From assembly GCF_013002705.1 (NCBI RefSeq), contig NZ_JABEND010000004.1, positions 248,001-312,000 on the forward strand: a stretch of 64,000 nucleotides of DNA, written 5' to 3'. Source of the stretch: Nakamurella aerolata (GTDB lineage: Bacteria > Actinomycetota > Actinomycetes > Mycobacteriales > Nakamurellaceae). Below, piece by piece: positions 54,156-64,000 of this stretch. A program made the translations under genes and the position numbers. Within the stretch, counting starts at the first letter, position 1; each line of letters opens with the position of its first letter. The notes under the pieces are model-generated. The model saw only the letters and a program-made list of their open reading frames with translations, ran no database searches and was not told where the DNA came from.

Positions 54156-55895
54156 CTACGCCAGCCCCAGCAGTTCGGTCATCCGGGTCCGCAGCCGAAC
54201 CAGTCGCTCCGCCGCCGCCGCTTTCGCGGCACTCAGCGCTGCCGATTCGGCGACCGGACGCACAGACTCCAAGTAGCACTTGAGCTTTGGCTCGGTACCG
54301 GACGGGCGCACCACCACCCGGTCCGACCCGTCGGGCCCCGAGGTTCGGATGACGACGGCGTCGGTGCGGGGCAGCAGATCGGTCACCTCGGTGACCTCGG
54401 CGCCGGCCAGCTCGGTCAGCGAGCCGCCGGCCGCCGCGGAACGCAGGCGCGCCATGGCATCGGCGATTTCCGACAGCTCCGCGACCCGCACCGACAGCTG
54501 GTCGGTGGCGTGCACGCCGTGGCGGACGGCCAGCTCGTCCAGCGCGTCGAACACGGTGCGGCCAACGCTTTTCAGCGAGGCGGCCAGCCCCGCGGCACGC
54601 ACCGCCGCGGTGATGCCGTCCTTGTCCCGGACCGCGTCCGGGTCGACGCACAGTCCCAGCGCCTCCTCGTAGCCGAAGACCAGGCCGGTGCCGTTGCCGT
54701 CACCGGCGCGGACGATCCACTTGAACCCGGTCAGCGTCTCGTCGTACCGCGCGTTCCGCTGGGCCGCAACGGATTTCAGTAGTGACGACGACACAATCGT
54801 GGTGGCCACCAGCGGGTCAGGGTGGGACGTCCGGTCCAGGTCCGCCAGCACTGCATCACCGAGCAGCGCGCCGGTCTCGTCGCCCCGGAGCATCCGGTAC
54901 GAGCCGTCGGCCGCGCGGGCCCCGATGGCGCACCGGTCAGCGTCGGGGTCCAGCGCGATCAGCAGATCGGCGCCGATGTGCTCACCCAGCGCCAGCAGCA
55001 GATCGGTGGCGCCGGGTTCCTCGGGATTGGGAAAGCTGACGGTGGGGAAGTCGGCGTCCGGTTGCTGTTGCGCCGCGACCTGCTGCACGTCGGTGAAACC
55101 GGCACGCCGCAACGCTTCTGCTGCGATCGCCGCGCCGACTCCGTGCATGGCAGTGAGCGCGATCCGCAACTCGGCGCCGGGTTCCGCGTTCGCGGGCTCC
55201 GCGGGTGGGTTTGCCGCGTTCTGGAGCGACGCGGCGCGTTGAAGGTAGGCCTCGACGATGGCGTCCGGCCAGGGTTGGGGGGTGCCATCGGTGTCGATGC
55301 TGACGGCCGGCCCGACGGCGGCGATGGCGCGCTCGATCTCGGCGTCGGTGGGCGGCACGATCTGCGCCCCGGCCTGCAGGTACACCTTGACGCCGTTGTC
55401 CCGCGGCGGGTTGTGGGACGCGGTGATCTGCACGCCGGCCACCGCGTCGAGCCTGCGGACCGCGAATGCCGTCACCGGAGTCGGCACCGGTCCGGGCGCA
55501 AGGATCACCTGAAAGCCGGCCGCCGCCAAGACCTTTGCCGCATCGGCGGCGAACTCGGCCGAACGGTGCCTTGCGTCGAAACCGACAACGACAAGACCGC
55601 CACCCGACCCGGTCGCGCGCAGGTACCCGGCGAGCCCGGCCGCCGCTCTGCGTACCACGGCAAGGTTCAGTCCGTTCGGCCCGGCGCGCAGCGGCCCGCG
55701 CAGACCGGCGGTGCCGAAGGCAAGGGGACCATCCATCCGGTCGGTCAGCTCGCCGACGGCCTCCGGCCGGCCGCCCATTGCGTCCGCCAGAATGCGTTGC
55801 AGCTCAACGCGATCACCGGGATGCGGGTCGTCGGCGATCCACCGCATGGCGGCGTCCCGTAATTGCGCCGGCAGCGCGGCAGCCCCCGACGCCAC
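54156..55895 (-). CDS. pmmB: Phosphohexomutase / phosphopentomutase-like
   Basis: A 579-residue alpha-D-phosphohexomutase family enzyme. Catalytic serine loop TASHNPPRDNG (about residue 157), metal loop DPDADRCAIG (about 317), sugar loop GYEEALGLC, and phosphate-binding RPSGTEPKLKCY (about 530). The N-terminal FGTAGLRGPLRAGPNG is typical of the long (PGM2-like) class, some of which use ribose- or deoxyribose-phosphate. Being 2 bp downstream of purine nucleoside phosphorylase, it likely converts pentose-1-phosphate to pentose-5-phosphate, although glucose- or mannose-phosphate is possible. GTG at 55895. The pair mirrors deoD-pmmB in M. tuberculosis (recalled). Confidence 0.92.
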   Translation of the reverse strand: MASGAAALPAQLRDAAMRWIADDPHPGDRVELQRILADAMGGRPEAVGELTDRMDGPLAFGTAGLRGPLRAGPNGLNLAVVRRAAAGLAGYLRATGSGGGLVVVGFDARHRSAEFAADAAKVLAAAGFQVILAPGPVPTPVTAFAVRRLDAVAGVQITASHNPPRDNGVKVYLQAGAQIVPPTDAEIERAIAAVGPAVSIDTDGTPQPWPDAIVEAYLQRAASLQNAANPPAEPANAEPGAELRIALTAMHGVGAAIAAEALRRAGFTDVQQVAAQQQPDADFPTVSFPNPEEPGATDLLLALGEHIGADLLIALDPDADRCAIGARAADGSYRMLRGDETGALLGDAVLADLDRTSHPDPLVATTIVSSSLLKSVAAQRNARYDETLTGFKWIVRAGDGNGTGLVFGYEEALGLCVDPDAVRDKDGITAAVRAAGLAASLKSVGRTVFDALDELAVRHGVHATDQLSVRVAELSEIADAMARLRSAAAGGSLTELAGAEVTEVTDLLPRTDAVVIRTSGPDGSDRVVVRPSGTEPKLKCYLESVRPVAESAALSAAKAAAAERLVRLRTRMTELLGLA

Positions 55896-55897
55896 GG

Positions 55898-56728
55898 CTA
55901 GGCCCGCTCGATCAGTTGCCGCAGCAGCGCACCCATGGAGGTGGCAGCGGCCTTGCCGGCCTCGAGCACCTCCTGGTGGTTCAGCGGCTCCCCGGTGACA
56001 CCGGCCGCAAGGTTGGTGACCAGCGAGAGGCCGAACACCTCGGCGCCCGCCGCCCGCACCGCGATCGCCTCGAGCGCTGTCGACATGCCGACCAGGTCGG
56101 CGCCGAGCAACCGCAGCATGGCGATCTCCGCCGGTGTTTCGAAGTGCGGCCCCGGGAGCTGGCAGTACACGCCTTCTTCCAGCGACGGGTCGATCGATCT
56201 GGCCAGTTCCCGCAACCGGGGGGAGTACAGGTCGGTGAGGTCGACGAACTGCGCACCCACCAACGGCGACGCGGCCGTCAGGTTGAGGTGGTCGGAGATC
56301 ATCACCGGCTGCCCCACCGAAAGGCCTTGCCGCACACCGCCCGCGGCGTTGGTCAGGATCACCGTGCGGGCCCCGGCGGCCACCGCGGTGCGCACCGGGT
56401 GCGCCACCGCCTGGGTGTCGCGGTTCTCGTAATAGTGATTGCGGCCGAGGAACACCAGCACGCGCTTGTCGCCGACCGGCACCGACCGGATGGTGCCGGC
56501 GTGCCCGGCGACCCCGGGGGCCCGGAACCCGGGCAGGTCGGTCACGGGTACCTCGCTGCTGGCGGTTCCCAACTCGTCGGCGGCCGGCACCCAGCCGGAC
56601 CCGAGCACCAGCGCCACATCGTGGTGCAGCACCCCGGTGGCCCTGGCCAGCGCCGCGGCCGCGTCCTCGGCAGTGGCGGGGCGTTGCTCCAGCCCGCCGT
56701 CGGTGCCGTCGGCTCCGCCAGTGCTCAT
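55898..56728 (-). CDS. punA: Purine nucleoside phosphorylase (trimeric type)
   Basis: Phosphorolyses inosine, guanosine and their deoxy forms to base plus pentose-1-phosphate. 276 residues, the trimeric PNP class: [65 protein letters not shown], and [14 protein letters not shown] with the base-binding region and [23 protein letters not shown]. It completes the route from adenosine deaminase. It is 16 bp after the Gfo/Idh/MocA gene and 2 bp before the mutase gene. Also called deoD in mycobacteria. Confidence 0.95.
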   Translation of the reverse strand: MSTGGADGTDGGLEQRPATAEDAAAALARATGVLHHDVALVLGSGWVPAADELGTASSEVPVTDLPGFRAPGVAGHAGTIRSVPVGDKRVLVFLGRNHYYENRDTQAVAHPVRTAVAAGARTVILTNAAGGVRQGLSVGQPVMISDHLNLTAASPLVGAQFVDLTDLYSPRLRELARSIDPSLEEGVYCQLPGPHFETPAEIAMLRLLGADLVGMSTALEAIAVRAAGAEVFGLSLVTNLAAGVTGEPLNHQEVLEAGKAAATSMGALLRQLIERA

Positions 56729-56744
56729 GGTGTCTCCTACCTCG

Positions 56745-57878
56745 TTACAGGGTGCTGGCCGCCGGGTTCCACTCGGTCGGCAGTGCCGGCGGTCTGCTGG
56801 TGGTGGTGGTCAGCGTCACCGGCTCGGCGCTGGCGACAGCCTGCTCGATGCTCAGCATGATGTCCAGCACATGCAGGCCAAGCTCGCCGGAGGCGTGTTG
56901 CGGGCTGCCGGTGCGGATGGCCCGCGCCAGGTCGACGACGCCGACGCCGCGTCCGACGTCGCCGCCGGCGTTGGCGGTGGCGGCGTCCACCTCGCGCGGC
57001 TCACCGTCGGCGATCACCACGGTGCTGGCGCCGACGTGCGCGTTCGGGTCGGGCACCACCAAGGTGGCGTCGGTTCCGGTGATCTCGACGAAGCCGTGCC
57101 GCGACTGCGGTGACTCGAACGAGAACACCGTGGTGGCGAAACCGCCGTCGGCGAACTGCAGCAGCGCGCTGACCGCAGTGGGCACCTCGACGGGAAACTG
57201 TTGCCCGGCCTTCGGCCCCGAGCCGATGGTGCGGGTGGCAAAAGCGGTGGAGCCCAACGCCATCACCCGTCGTACCGGGCCGAACAGCTGCACCAGGGCG
57301 GTGAAGTAGTACGGCCCGATGTCGAGCACCGGCCCGCCGCCGCGGGCGAACAGGAACTCTGGGCTGGGGTGCCAGGACTCCGGACCGGGACCCTGCATCA
57401 TGGTGACGGCGGAGGTGACCGTGCCGACGCTGCCGTCCTCCACCAGGTTCCGCGAAGCACGGAAACCGCTGCCCAGCAAGGTGTCAGGGGCGCAGCCGAC
57501 CAGCACCCCGGCGGCCGCGGCCTGCTCCAGCAGCTCGGCGGCCGCGCCGAGTTCGGTACCGAGTGGCTTCTCCGTCCAGACATGTTTGCCGGCGGCGACG
57601 GCCTGCTGGGACACCGCGACGTGCGCGGCCGGAATGGTCAGGTTGACGACGATCTCCACGTCGGGGTGCGCCAGCACCGCGGCGGCGTCGCCGTGCTCCG
57701 GGATGCCGAACTCTGCTGCTCTGGCGGCAGCCACCTCGGTAGCGAGGTCGCCGACGATCACCACCCGGACGTCCGGCAGCCGCACCAGGTTGGTCAGGTA
57801 TTGCGCCGAGATGTTGCCGGCGCCGATCAACCCGACCCCGACCGGGCCGGTCCGATCGGAGCCGACGATCCGGCTCAC
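56745..57878 (-). CDS. Gfo/Idh/MocA-family oxidoreductase
   Basis: A 377-residue NAD(P)-dependent sugar or polyol dehydrogenase. N-terminal Rossmann fold ([19 protein letters not shown]), the family EKPLG-type motif ([11 protein letters not shown]), and [23 protein letters not shown] with the catalytic-site Asp/Gly and Tyr region. Start is GTG 57878, overlapping the isomerase stop (GTGA). Together with the isomerase it suggests oxidation of an inositol- or rare-sugar substrate. The specific substrate cannot be told. Confidence 0.92.
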   Translation of the reverse strand: MSRIVGSDRTGPVGVGLIGAGNISAQYLTNLVRLPDVRVVIVGDLATEVAAARAAEFGIPEHGDAAAVLAHPDVEIVVNLTIPAAHVAVSQQAVAAGKHVWTEKPLGTELGAAAELLEQAAAAGVLVGCAPDTLLGSGFRASRNLVEDGSVGTVTSAVTMMQGPGPESWHPSPEFLFARGGGPVLDIGPYYFTALVQLFGPVRRVMALGSTAFATRTIGSGPKAGQQFPVEVPTAVSALLQFADGGFATTVFSFESPQSRHGFVEITGTDATLVVPDPNAHVGASTVVIADGEPREVDAATANAGGDVGRGVGVVDLARAIRTGSPQHASGELGLHVLDIMLSIEQAVASAEPVTLTTTTSRPPALPTEWNPAASTL

Positions 57879-58717
57879 TCGGCCCCGCCGGTGGCGGCGG
57901 CGGAACCGGCGGCCGGCGCGATGCCGAAGGTCTGCCGGGCGTACGGCAGCGAGTCGGTGACGGCCTGCCAGATGTCGCCGGAGGTGTCGTCCAGCTCGAC
58001 GACGACGGTGTGCACCGAGCCCAGCTCGGCAACGGCGGCCGCGACCGCCGGTACGTCCATCCGGCCATGGCCGAGCGCCGTCTGCGCCGTGTTGTCCAGG
58101 CTCAGGTCGCCGTCCTTGGCGTGGATCAGCTTGACCCTGGCGCCCAGCCGGCGCAGCAACTCGGGGGCGTCCACCCCGCCGACCTGCGCCCAGTAGGTGT
58201 CGACCTCGAGGGCCACCTGCGGGTCCAGCTGCTCGGCGAACACTTCGAGCGCCGGCCGGTCGCCCAGCTTCGATGACAACTCGAAATCATGGTTGTGGTA
58301 ACCGATCTGCAGTCCGTTGGCCGCGCCCAGCGCGGCGATCCGGTTCAGCCGTTCCGCTGCCGCGGCCACCTCGTCCGCGTCGGTCCAGATCTCCTTGCTG
58401 TAGAAGGGATCGATCACGGTGCCGGCACCCAGCGCCTGCGCGGCGGCGAAGACCTCGGCCACGGCAGCGTCGTCGGGCAGCGACAACAGACCGGCGTGGA
58501 TCGACGGCACCGAAAGGCCGGCGCCGGTGGTCGCGGCGACCAGTGCGTCCAACCGGTCGGTGACGCCGAACAGCTCGATCTGGGAATAGCCGATCTCGGC
58601 CAGCCGGGCACACGCCGCCGCGGCGTCCTCGGCCAGCGCGTCGCGGATGGTCCAGGCCTGGACGGCCAGTCCCGGTGCCGCGGAGTCGGATGGGGTGGAG
58701 TGAACGCCAGAGTTCAC
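57875..58717 (-). CDS. Sugar phosphate isomerase/epimerase (AP-endonuclease 2-type TIM barrel)
   Basis: A 280-residue TIM-barrel protein of the xylose-isomerase-like family. Segments: VQAWTIRDALAEDAAAACARLAEIGYSQIELFG, IHAGLLSLPDD, LQIGYHNHDFELSSKLG, LEVDTYWAQVGGVD, KLIHAKDGDLSLDN and VVVELDDTSGD. The His/Glu/Asp metal ligands of the fold (HNHDFE, EVDTYW, HAKDGD) are present. GTG at 58717 has AAAGGA upstream (GAAAGGATCATC). It heads the four-gene operon ending in the mutase. Confidence 0.9.
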   Translation of the reverse strand: MNSGVHSTPSDSAAPGLAVQAWTIRDALAEDAAAACARLAEIGYSQIELFGVTDRLDALVAATTGAGLSVPSIHAGLLSLPDDAAVAEVFAAAQALGAGTVIDPFYSKEIWTDADEVAAAAERLNRIAALGAANGLQIGYHNHDFELSSKLGDRPALEVFAEQLDPQVALEVDTYWAQVGGVDAPELLRRLGARVKLIHAKDGDLSLDNTAQTALGHGRMDVPAVAAAVAELGSVHTVVVELDDTSGDIWQAVTDSLPYARQTFGIAPAAGSAAATGGAE

Positions 58718-58804
58718 GATGATCCTTTCGCAAGGCGATGAGGTGCGGTCCTGCTCGTGCCGACCACGGTATCGGGCCGGGCCGGCACCGATGCGGCAGC
58801 GGGG

Positions 58805-60424
58805 TCAGAGGGGTTCCGAGTCGAACCGGTACTGCGACATGCGGAAGTAGCCGCCGGCGTTGTTGACACAGCGGATGCCGTCGCTCTGCGAGTTGCAGCG
58901 CACCCCGTTGGGGCCGATCAGCAGGCTCCCGAACGCGGCCGTCACCGGATGCAGGTTCAGCAGGCCGTTGACCTTCGCGTCGGTGCAGGGCTGCTGCGCG
59001 CCCCGACCGGTGACGCCCAGCTCGGCGTAGATCCGGCCGGGATGCTCGGTGCACACCGTCGAGGTGTAGTTGGCCTTCTTGATCAGGCAGCGCGCGCCGT
59101 CGGCGTCGATGCTGCAGATGATGTTGCCGCTCGGGCTGGCAAAGGCGTCGATGCCGGAGATCTGTTTCCCGGTCAACTCGACCGCGCGCCCCGTCGTTGT
59201 CGGGGCGGCGGGCCGGGCCGCCGCGGCCGCCGACGAGCGACCCCAGTCCGACAGCGCCCGCGCCCCGAAGAAGGTCGCCAGCCCGGTCACCACCGCCAGC
59301 GCCAGCGCGGCCGGGAGCAGCCAGCGCGGCCTGCGGTCGCGATCAGTCCCGGTGCCTGCCGGCAGCGGCTCCAGCCCGGCCGAGCCGGTGGACGCCCACG
59401 GCGGCGGCGGCACCACAGCCGGTCCACCAGCGGCGACCGCCGGCCCCGCCGCGCGGGGCTCGGAAAGGGTGCCGACGCTGGGCCGTGACGGGGCGGCCGC
59501 GGTCCGGTCGGCGTCGTCCCCGCTGGTGCCGATCACCGCCTCCATACCGGTGGGGTCGTCGGCGATGGGTACCAGCCCGGCGCGGGCCTGGGCGACGGTC
59601 ATCCGTTCGGCGGCGTTCTTGGTGAGCAGCCCGGAGATCACCGGTGCCAACGGCCCGGCCGCTGGACAGTCCGGCACCGGTTCGGACATCACCGCGGTGA
59701 GGGTGGCGATCGGGTCGGAGCGGTCGAACGGCGGTCGGCCCTGCACCGCCGCGAACAGCATCGCGCCGAGTCCCCAGGCGTCCGACGCCGGGCCGGCCGG
59801 TTCGCCCGAGGCCACCTCTGGCGAAATGTAGGCCGGTGACCCCAGCAGCAAACCCGTTGCGGTGAGCGAGGAATCGTCGGGCGTGCGGGCAATGCCGAAG
59901 TCGGTCAGCTTGACCCTGCCGTCATAACCGACCAGCACATTGCCCGGCTTCACATCCCGGTGGGTGATACCCGAGCGGTGTGCGGCCATCAGTCCGCTGG
60001 CCACCGCGATTCCGACGGTGGCGGCCTGCTCCGGCGGCAGCGGCCCGAGCTGGGTCACCAGCTGCGCCAGCGACCGGGCGTGCAGCAGCTCCATCACGAT
60101 GTACGGCTGGCCGTCGACGGTGAGGATGTCGTGCAGGGTGATGACGTGCGGGTGCGACAGCGCACCGATCGCCCTTGCCTCCCGCAGCGTGCGGTCGGTG
60201 ATGTTCGCGGCGACACCGGTCGGCATGCCGTGCGGCAGGTTGATCTCCTTGATCGCCACCCGCCGGTGCACAACGTCGTCGTAGGCACGCCAGACGGTGC
60301 CCATCGCGCCGCGACCGATCACCGACTCCAGCCGGTAACGCCCGATCAGCACGCGGGCATCCGGCTGCATCGGGGCGGTCTGCTCGCCCTCGGCGGCTGA
60401 CTCGGGACCGGCCATGCCGGACAT
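58805..60424 (-). CDS. Membrane Ser/Thr protein kinase with Cys-rich outer domain
   Basis: A 539-residue Hanks-type kinase. Kinase domain about 28-290: [15 protein letters not shown], Lys in VAIKEINL (about 58), [16 protein letters not shown] (about 152), DFGIART, and [13 protein letters not shown]. After a Pro/Ala linker one membrane helix lies at about 367-389. The outer 135 residues contain seven Cys ([42 protein letters not shown]), arranged in likely disulfide pairs around short strands. It is divergent from kdp with about 178 bp between, so it may sense osmotic or envelope state. It has no adjacent phosphatase. Confidence 0.93.
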   Translation of the reverse strand: MSGMAGPESAAEGEQTAPMQPDARVLIGRYRLESVIGRGAMGTVWRAYDDVVHRRVAIKEINLPHGMPTGVAANITDRTLREARAIGALSHPHVITLHDILTVDGQPYIVMELLHARSLAQLVTQLGPLPPEQAATVGIAVASGLMAAHRSGITHRDVKPGNVLVGYDGRVKLTDFGIARTPDDSSLTATGLLLGSPAYISPEVASGEPAGPASDAWGLGAMLFAAVQGRPPFDRSDPIATLTAVMSEPVPDCPAAGPLAPVISGLLTKNAAERMTVAQARAGLVPIADDPTGMEAVIGTSGDDADRTAAAPSRPSVGTLSEPRAAGPAVAAGGPAVVPPPPWASTGSAGLEPLPAGTGTDRDRRPRWLLPAALALAVVTGLATFFGARALSDWGRSSAAAAARPAAPTTTGRAVELTGKQISGIDAFASPSGNIICSIDADGARCLIKKANYTSTVCTEHPGRIYAELGVTGRGAQQPCTDAKVNGLLNLHPVTAAFGSLLIGPNGVRCNSQSDGIRCVNNAGGYFRMSQYRFDSEPL

Positions 60425-60449
60425 TCTCGCAGCACCGATCGGCGCCGCA

Positions 60450-60487
60450 TCAAGATCTCGTCAAGAACGCCGGGGCCGGCGTCAAGA
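60450..60487 (+). promoter_or_regulatory. Phased TCAAGA direct repeats, probable KdpE site
   Basis: TCAAGA occurs at 60450-60455, 60461-60466 and 60482-60487, spaced 11 and 21 bp apart, that is one and two helix turns. Such phasing is typical of OmpR/PhoB-family response regulators, to which KdpE belongs. The site is about 120-150 bp upstream of the kdpF start and also near the divergent kinase start (60424). Confidence 0.55.
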
Positions 60488-60602
60488 AGGTGTCTAAACC
60501 GGCCGGCCGGCCGGGCCCGGCCCCTAGCGTCGGCGGCGCCGGTTCGCTCACCACAGTCCGCGGACCCCTCCGCGGCGGCGGGACCGGCGGAGGTAGGCGT
60601 CC

Positions 60603-60686
60603 ATGCTCATCGTCGCCGGGATCATCGGGATCCTGCTGCTCGGCTATCTGATCGCCGCGCTGGTCATGCCGGAGCGTCTGGGATGA
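60603..60686 (+). CDS. kdpF: KdpF, small membrane subunit of K+ pump
   Basis: A 27-residue single-helix protein ([20 protein letters not shown] and a short charged end) that stabilises the KdpFABC complex. GGAGG at 60589-60593 is 9 nt before ATG 60603. The stop overlaps kdpA by 4 bp (ATGA). Length and gene order match known KdpF. It is too short for usual gene tracks. Confidence 0.93.
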   Translation: MLIVAGIIGILLLGYLIAALVMPERLG

Positions 60687-62356
60687 CGCCGGCGCTCGCC
60701 GCTGCTGGGCAGATCCTGCTGCTGGTGCTCGCGCTGGTGCTGGTGCACCGGCCGCTGGGCGACTACATCGCCCGCATGCTGGGCACCCGTGCCGGGCAGA
60801 AACCGGACTGGAGGGTGGAACGCTTCCTCTACCGGCTGCTGCGCATCGACCCCCGCGCCGATCAGAAGTGGAGCACCTACCTCACCTCGGTGCTGGCCTT
60901 CTCGGTGGTGTCGATCGGCCTGTTGTGGCTGATCCTCTCCGCCCAGCGGGTGCTGCCGTACTCGCTCGGGCTGCCGGGAATGAGCCCGGACCAGGGCCTG
61001 AACACCGCGGTGTCGTTCGTCACCAACACCAACTGGCAGTCCTACGGCGGCGAGTCGACGCTCGGCTACTTCTCGCAGGCCGCCGGGCTGACGGTGCAGA
61101 ACTTCCTGTCGTCGGCGGTCGGCATCGCGGTGTTCGCGGCGCTGGTACGCGGTTTCATCCGTAAGGCCACCGGCCGGCTCGGCAACTTCTGGGTGGACCT
61201 GACCCGGCTGACGCTGCGGTTGTTGCTGCCACTGGCCGTGATCGGCGCCGTTGTGCTGCTGGCCGGCGGAGTGATCCAGAACCTCAACGACCCGGTGACC
61301 GTGCAAACCCTCGACGGCGGAACGCAAACCATCCCCGGCGGTCTGGTGGTCTCCCAGGAGGTCATCAAGGAACTCGGCACCAACGGCGGCGGCTTCTTCA
61401 ACGCAAACTCCGCGCACCCGTTCGAGAATCCGAACGCCTTCACCAATCTGGTGGAGATCTTCCTGCTGCTGGTGATTCCGTTCTCGCTGCCGCGCACCTT
61501 CGGCACCATGGTCGGAAACCACCGCCAGGGCAACGTGATCGTTGCCGTGATGGGTGTGCTGTGGGCGCTGTCGCTGGGGGCCGTGCTGTGGGCCGAGACC
61601 GCTCACAACGGCGTCGCCATGCAGGCCGCCGGCGCCGCCATGGAGGGCAAGGAGGTGCGATTCGGTATTCCGGGGAGCTCGCTGTTCGCGGTGTCGACGA
61701 CGCTGACCTCGACCGGTGCCGTCGACTCCATGCACTCCTCGTACTCGGGGCTCGGCGGTGGCGTGCTGCTGCTGAACATGCTGCTCGGTGAGATCGCGCC
61801 GGGCGGAACGGGTTCGGGCATGTACGGCATGCTGATCCTGGCGATCATCACGGTGTTCGTCGGCGGTCTGATGGTGGGCCGGACGCCGACCTATCTCGGC
61901 AAGCAGATCGGCGCGGTCCAGATGAAGTACGCGGCCGGTTACCTGCTGGTCACCCCGGCGCTGGTGCTGCTGGGCTCCGGCATTGCGCTGTTGATCCCCG
62001 GCACAACGGACACGCTGGCCAATCCCGGCCCGCACGGGCTGTCGGAAATCTTGTACGCCACCGGTTCCGCCGCCAACAACAACGGCAGTGCGTTCGCCGG
62101 GCTGAGTGCGAACACGCCGATGTGGAACCTGCTGCTGGCCGGTTGCATGTTTGCCGGACGCTTCGCCGGCATCGCCCTTGTGCTCGGGTTGGCCGGCTCG
62201 CTGGCCCGGCAGGGCAGCAAGCCCGACGACGCCGGCACGCTGCCCACCGGCAAGCCACTGTTCGCCGGAATGCTTTTCGGTGTGGTGATTCTCGTCGCCG
62301 CCCTGACCTATCTTCCCGCCCTCGCGCTGGGGCCCGTTGCCGAAGGATTGTCATGA
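60683..62356 (+). CDS. kdpA: KdpA, K+-channel subunit of KdpFABC
   Basis: A 557-residue membrane protein forming the K+ selectivity path of the high-affinity K+ ATPase. Family blocks: [70 protein letters not shown] and [15 protein letters not shown], with the filter-region glycines. About ten membrane helices. Start overlaps kdpF and end overlaps kdpB by 4 bp each, so all subunits are co-translated. Confidence 0.97.
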   Translation: MTPALAAAGQILLLVLALVLVHRPLGDYIARMLGTRAGQKPDWRVERFLYRLLRIDPRADQKWSTYLTSVLAFSVVSIGLLWLILSAQRVLPYSLGLPGMSPDQGLNTAVSFVTNTNWQSYGGESTLGYFSQAAGLTVQNFLSSAVGIAVFAALVRGFIRKATGRLGNFWVDLTRLTLRLLLPLAVIGAVVLLAGGVIQNLNDPVTVQTLDGGTQTIPGGLVVSQEVIKELGTNGGGFFNANSAHPFENPNAFTNLVEIFLLLVIPFSLPRTFGTMVGNHRQGNVIVAVMGVLWALSLGAVLWAETAHNGVAMQAAGAAMEGKEVRFGIPGSSLFAVSTTLTSTGAVDSMHSSYSGLGGGVLLLNMLLGEIAPGGTGSGMYGMLILAIITVFVGGLMVGRTPTYLGKQIGAVQMKYAAGYLLVTPALVLLGSGIALLIPGTTDTLANPGPHGLSEILYATGSAANNNGSAFAGLSANTPMWNLLLAGCMFAGRFAGIALVLGLAGSLARQGSKPDDAGTLPTGKPLFAGMLFGVVILVAALTYLPALALGPVAEGLS

Positions 62357-64000
62357 CCACCCCGACTCTCGCCAACGACGACCTGACGGCGCTGGCGACC
62401 GGACAGCCGTCGCAGCCGGGGACCGGGCACCGCAGGGTGCGGTCCAGCTCGGTGTTCCGCCCGGCCGCGCTGCTGCAGGCGCTGCCGGCCGCTCTGGCAA
62501 AACTCAACCCGCGCAGCATGATCCGCACCCCGGTAATGTTCGTTGTGCTGGTCGGGGCGGTGCTGTGCACGGTGCTCACCATCACCGACTACAGCCTGTT
62601 CGCGTTGCTGGCCACCATCTGGCTGTGGCTGACGGTGCTGTTCGCCAACGTCGCCGACGCCGTCGCCGAGGGCCGCGGCAAGGCGCAGGCGGCCAGCCTG
62701 CGGGCCGGCCGGGACACCCTCACCGCTCGAAAGCTCGACGCCGCCGGCGCCGAGACGGCCTGCCCTGCGGGCGAGTTGCGCATCGGCGACCTGGTGGTCT
62801 GCGAGGCCGGAGACGTCATTCCGGGCGACGGTGACGTGGTGGAAGGCGTTGCCTCGGTTGACGAATCGGCGATCACCGGCGAGTCCGCGCCGGTGGTCCG
62901 CGAGTCCGGCGGCGACCGCTCGGCCGTCACCGGCGGCACCAGGGTGCTGTCGGACCGGATCGTGGTGAAGGTGACCACGGCACCCGGACAGTCGTTCGTC
63001 GACCGGATGATCGCGCTGGTCGAGGGCAGCGCCAGGCAGAAGACGCCGAACGAGATCGCGCTGAACATCCTGCTGGCGGCGCTCACCATCGTGTTCCTGC
63101 TGGTGGTGCTCGCGGTGCAACCGATGGCCGACTACTCCGGCTCCCCGCAATCGCTGGTGGTGCTGGTGTGTCTGCTGGTCTGCCTGATTCCCACCACCAT
63201 CGGGGCGCTGGTGTCGTGCATCGGCGTCGCCGGGATGGATCGCCTGGTGCAGCGCAACGTGCTGGCGATGAGCGGCCGCGCGGTGGAGGCGGCCGGTGAT
63301 GTGTCGACGCTGCTGCTGGACAAGACCGGCACCATCACCTACGGGAACCGGCAGGCGGCCAGGCTGGTGCCGGCACCCGAGGTGAGTGCCGACGAACTGC
63401 GCGATGCCGCACTGCTGTCGTCGCTGGCCGACGAAACCCCTGAGGGCCGTTCGCTTGTCGACCTGTGCGCCGAACAGGGCGCCGACCTCGCCAGGGCAGA
63501 CCGGCTCGCCGACAGCGGCAGCGTCGTCGAGTTCAGCGCCCGCACCCGGATGTCCGGCGTCGACCTACCGGCCGACGCGCACCGCCCCACGGCGGTCCGT
63601 AAGGGCGCGGTGGGAGCCGTCGCCGGCTGGCTGGACGAGCAGCAGATCACGGTGCCGACCGAACTGCTGGCCGCCGCCGACGAGATCTCCGCCGCCGGCA
63701 GCACCCCGTTGCTGGTGGCCGAGGCCGGCGATGGCCCGCACGGCCGCACCGGCAGGGCACTCGGCGTGGTGGAACTGAAGGACGTGGTGAAACCCGGTAT
63801 CGCAGAACGGTTCTCCGAGCTGCGCGCCATGGGGATCCGGACCGTGATGGTGACCGGTGACTCGCAGCTGACCGCCCGCAGCATCGCGAGGGAGGCCGGC
63901 GTCGACGACTACCTCGCCGAAGCCACCCCCGAGGACAAGCTCGCCTACATCACCCGCGAGCAGCAGGACGGGCGCATCGTCGCGATGACAGGTGACGGCA
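62353..64000 (+). CDS. kdpB: KdpB, P-type ATPase subunit (3' truncated)
   Basis: Catalytic subunit hydrolysing ATP to drive K+ uptake. 549 residues are visible before the window ends. Motifs: [20 protein letters not shown] (actuator), [22 protein letters not shown] (membrane), phosphorylated Asp323 in [13 protein letters not shown], and [15 protein letters not shown], where Ser stands in place of the usual Asn of TGDN. VAMTGDG begins the hinge at the very end. ATG 62353 overlaps kdpA. KdpC and KdpD/E are expected beyond the window. Confidence 0.97.
   Translation, partial: MTTPTLANDDLTALATGQPSQPGTGHRRVRSSSVFRPAALLQALPAALAKLNPRSMIRTPVMFVVLVGAVLCTVLTITDYSLFALLATIWLWLTVLFANVADAVAEGRGKAQAASLRAGRDTLTARKLDAAGAETACPAGELRIGDLVVCEAGDVIPGDGDVVEGVASVDESAITGESAPVVRESGGDRSAVTGGTRVLSDRIVVKVTTAPGQSFVDRMIALVEGSARQKTPNEIALNILLAALTIVFLLVVLAVQPMADYSGSPQSLVVLVCLLVCLIPTTIGALVSCIGVAGMDRLVQRNVLAMSGRAVEAAGDVSTLLLDKTGTITYGNRQAARLVPAPEVSADELRDAALLSSLADETPEGRSLVDLCAEQGADLARADRLADSGSVVEFSARTRMSGVDLPADAHRPTAVRKGAVGAVAGWLDEQQITVPTELLAAADEISAAGSTPLLVAEAGDGPHGRTGRALGVVELKDVVKPGIAERFSELRAMGIRTVMVTGDSQLTARSIAREAGVDDYLAEATPEDKLAYITREQQDGRIVAMTGDG

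Noticed and set aside
60425-60602. A c-di-AMP (ydaO-type) riboswitch ahead of kdpF
   Set aside because: Considered because such switches control K+ uptake genes; I could not find its conserved elements, while phased direct repeats are clear.
1-64000. tRNA, rRNA or intact insertion sequence
   Set aside because: No cloverleaf-like T-loop strings, rRNA signatures or transposase genes were recognised on reading.

Overview
This 64 kb window is chromosomal DNA of a GC-rich actinomycete. The pointers are GC-rich third codon positions, many GTG and TTG starts, 4-bp ATGA/GTGA gene overlaps, an F420-type luciferase-like oxidoreductase, a DUF222-HNH (13E12-type) endonuclease, FprA, and a PP2C/FHA/kinase/MoxR/DUF58 cluster with giant Ig-like/FN3 proteins. 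The genus cannot be fixed from the sequence. I saw no tRNA, rRNA, CRISPR array or intact insertion sequence.

Region 1 (1-13998) is nucleoside uptake and salvage. A Bmp-type nucleoside ABC importer (substrate-binding protein, double ATPase, and one fused double permease) runs into cytidine deaminase (cdd) and thymidine phosphorylase (deoA). A luciferase-like/hemerythrin fusion and adenosine deaminase (add) are divergent. A 270-bp tandem duplication with strong fold-back arms follows, then an acidic actinobacterial protein, an aminobutyraldehyde-type dehydrogenase and a DUF5302-like small protein.

Region 2 (14081-39988) is one 26-kb co-directional block. It encodes a PP2C phosphatase, an FHA protein, a membrane Ser/Thr kinase, an FHA-HTH protein, two tandem paralogous giant extracellular Ig-like/FN3 proteins of about 2,400 residues each, a MoxR ATPase, a DUF58 protein, a transglutaminase-like membrane protein that lacks the Cys and His of the catalytic triad, and a zinc-ribbon/RDD/FHA membrane protein. 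The likely theme is phosphorylation-controlled handling of two giant surface proteins by a MoxR/DUF58/transglutaminase-like membrane complex. The block type is common in actinobacteria but poorly understood.

Region 3 (39998-40986) is a small islet of visibly lower GC. It holds a stand-alone GyrA-coiled-coil-like protein and a secreted protein whose best start is an ATT codon.

Region 4 (40987-58717) is mixed metabolism, again rich in nucleoside breakdown. It holds ybaK-like editing protein and fprA; deoC with one full and one short, cysteine-lacking aldehyde dehydrogenase; two tandem GT-C-like membrane proteins running into upp; a DUF222-HNH endonuclease with SOS-like sites; a repeat-filled gap; a double-META lipoprotein; and a four-gene operon of a sugar isomerase/epimerase, a Gfo/Idh/MocA oxidoreductase, purine nucleoside phosphorylase and a phosphohexomutase. 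Region 1 releases ribose- and deoxyribose-1-phosphate. DeoC, the aldehyde dehydrogenases, the mutase, Upp and PNP complete that route. The gene set resembles the deoD-pmmB-upp...add-deoA-cdd neighbourhood of Mycobacterium tuberculosis (recalled, not checked).

Region 5 (58805-64000) is a second membrane Ser/Thr kinase divergent from kdpFAB, the high-affinity K+ pump. kdpB runs off the window. Phased TCAAGA repeats upstream of kdpF look like a response-regulator site.
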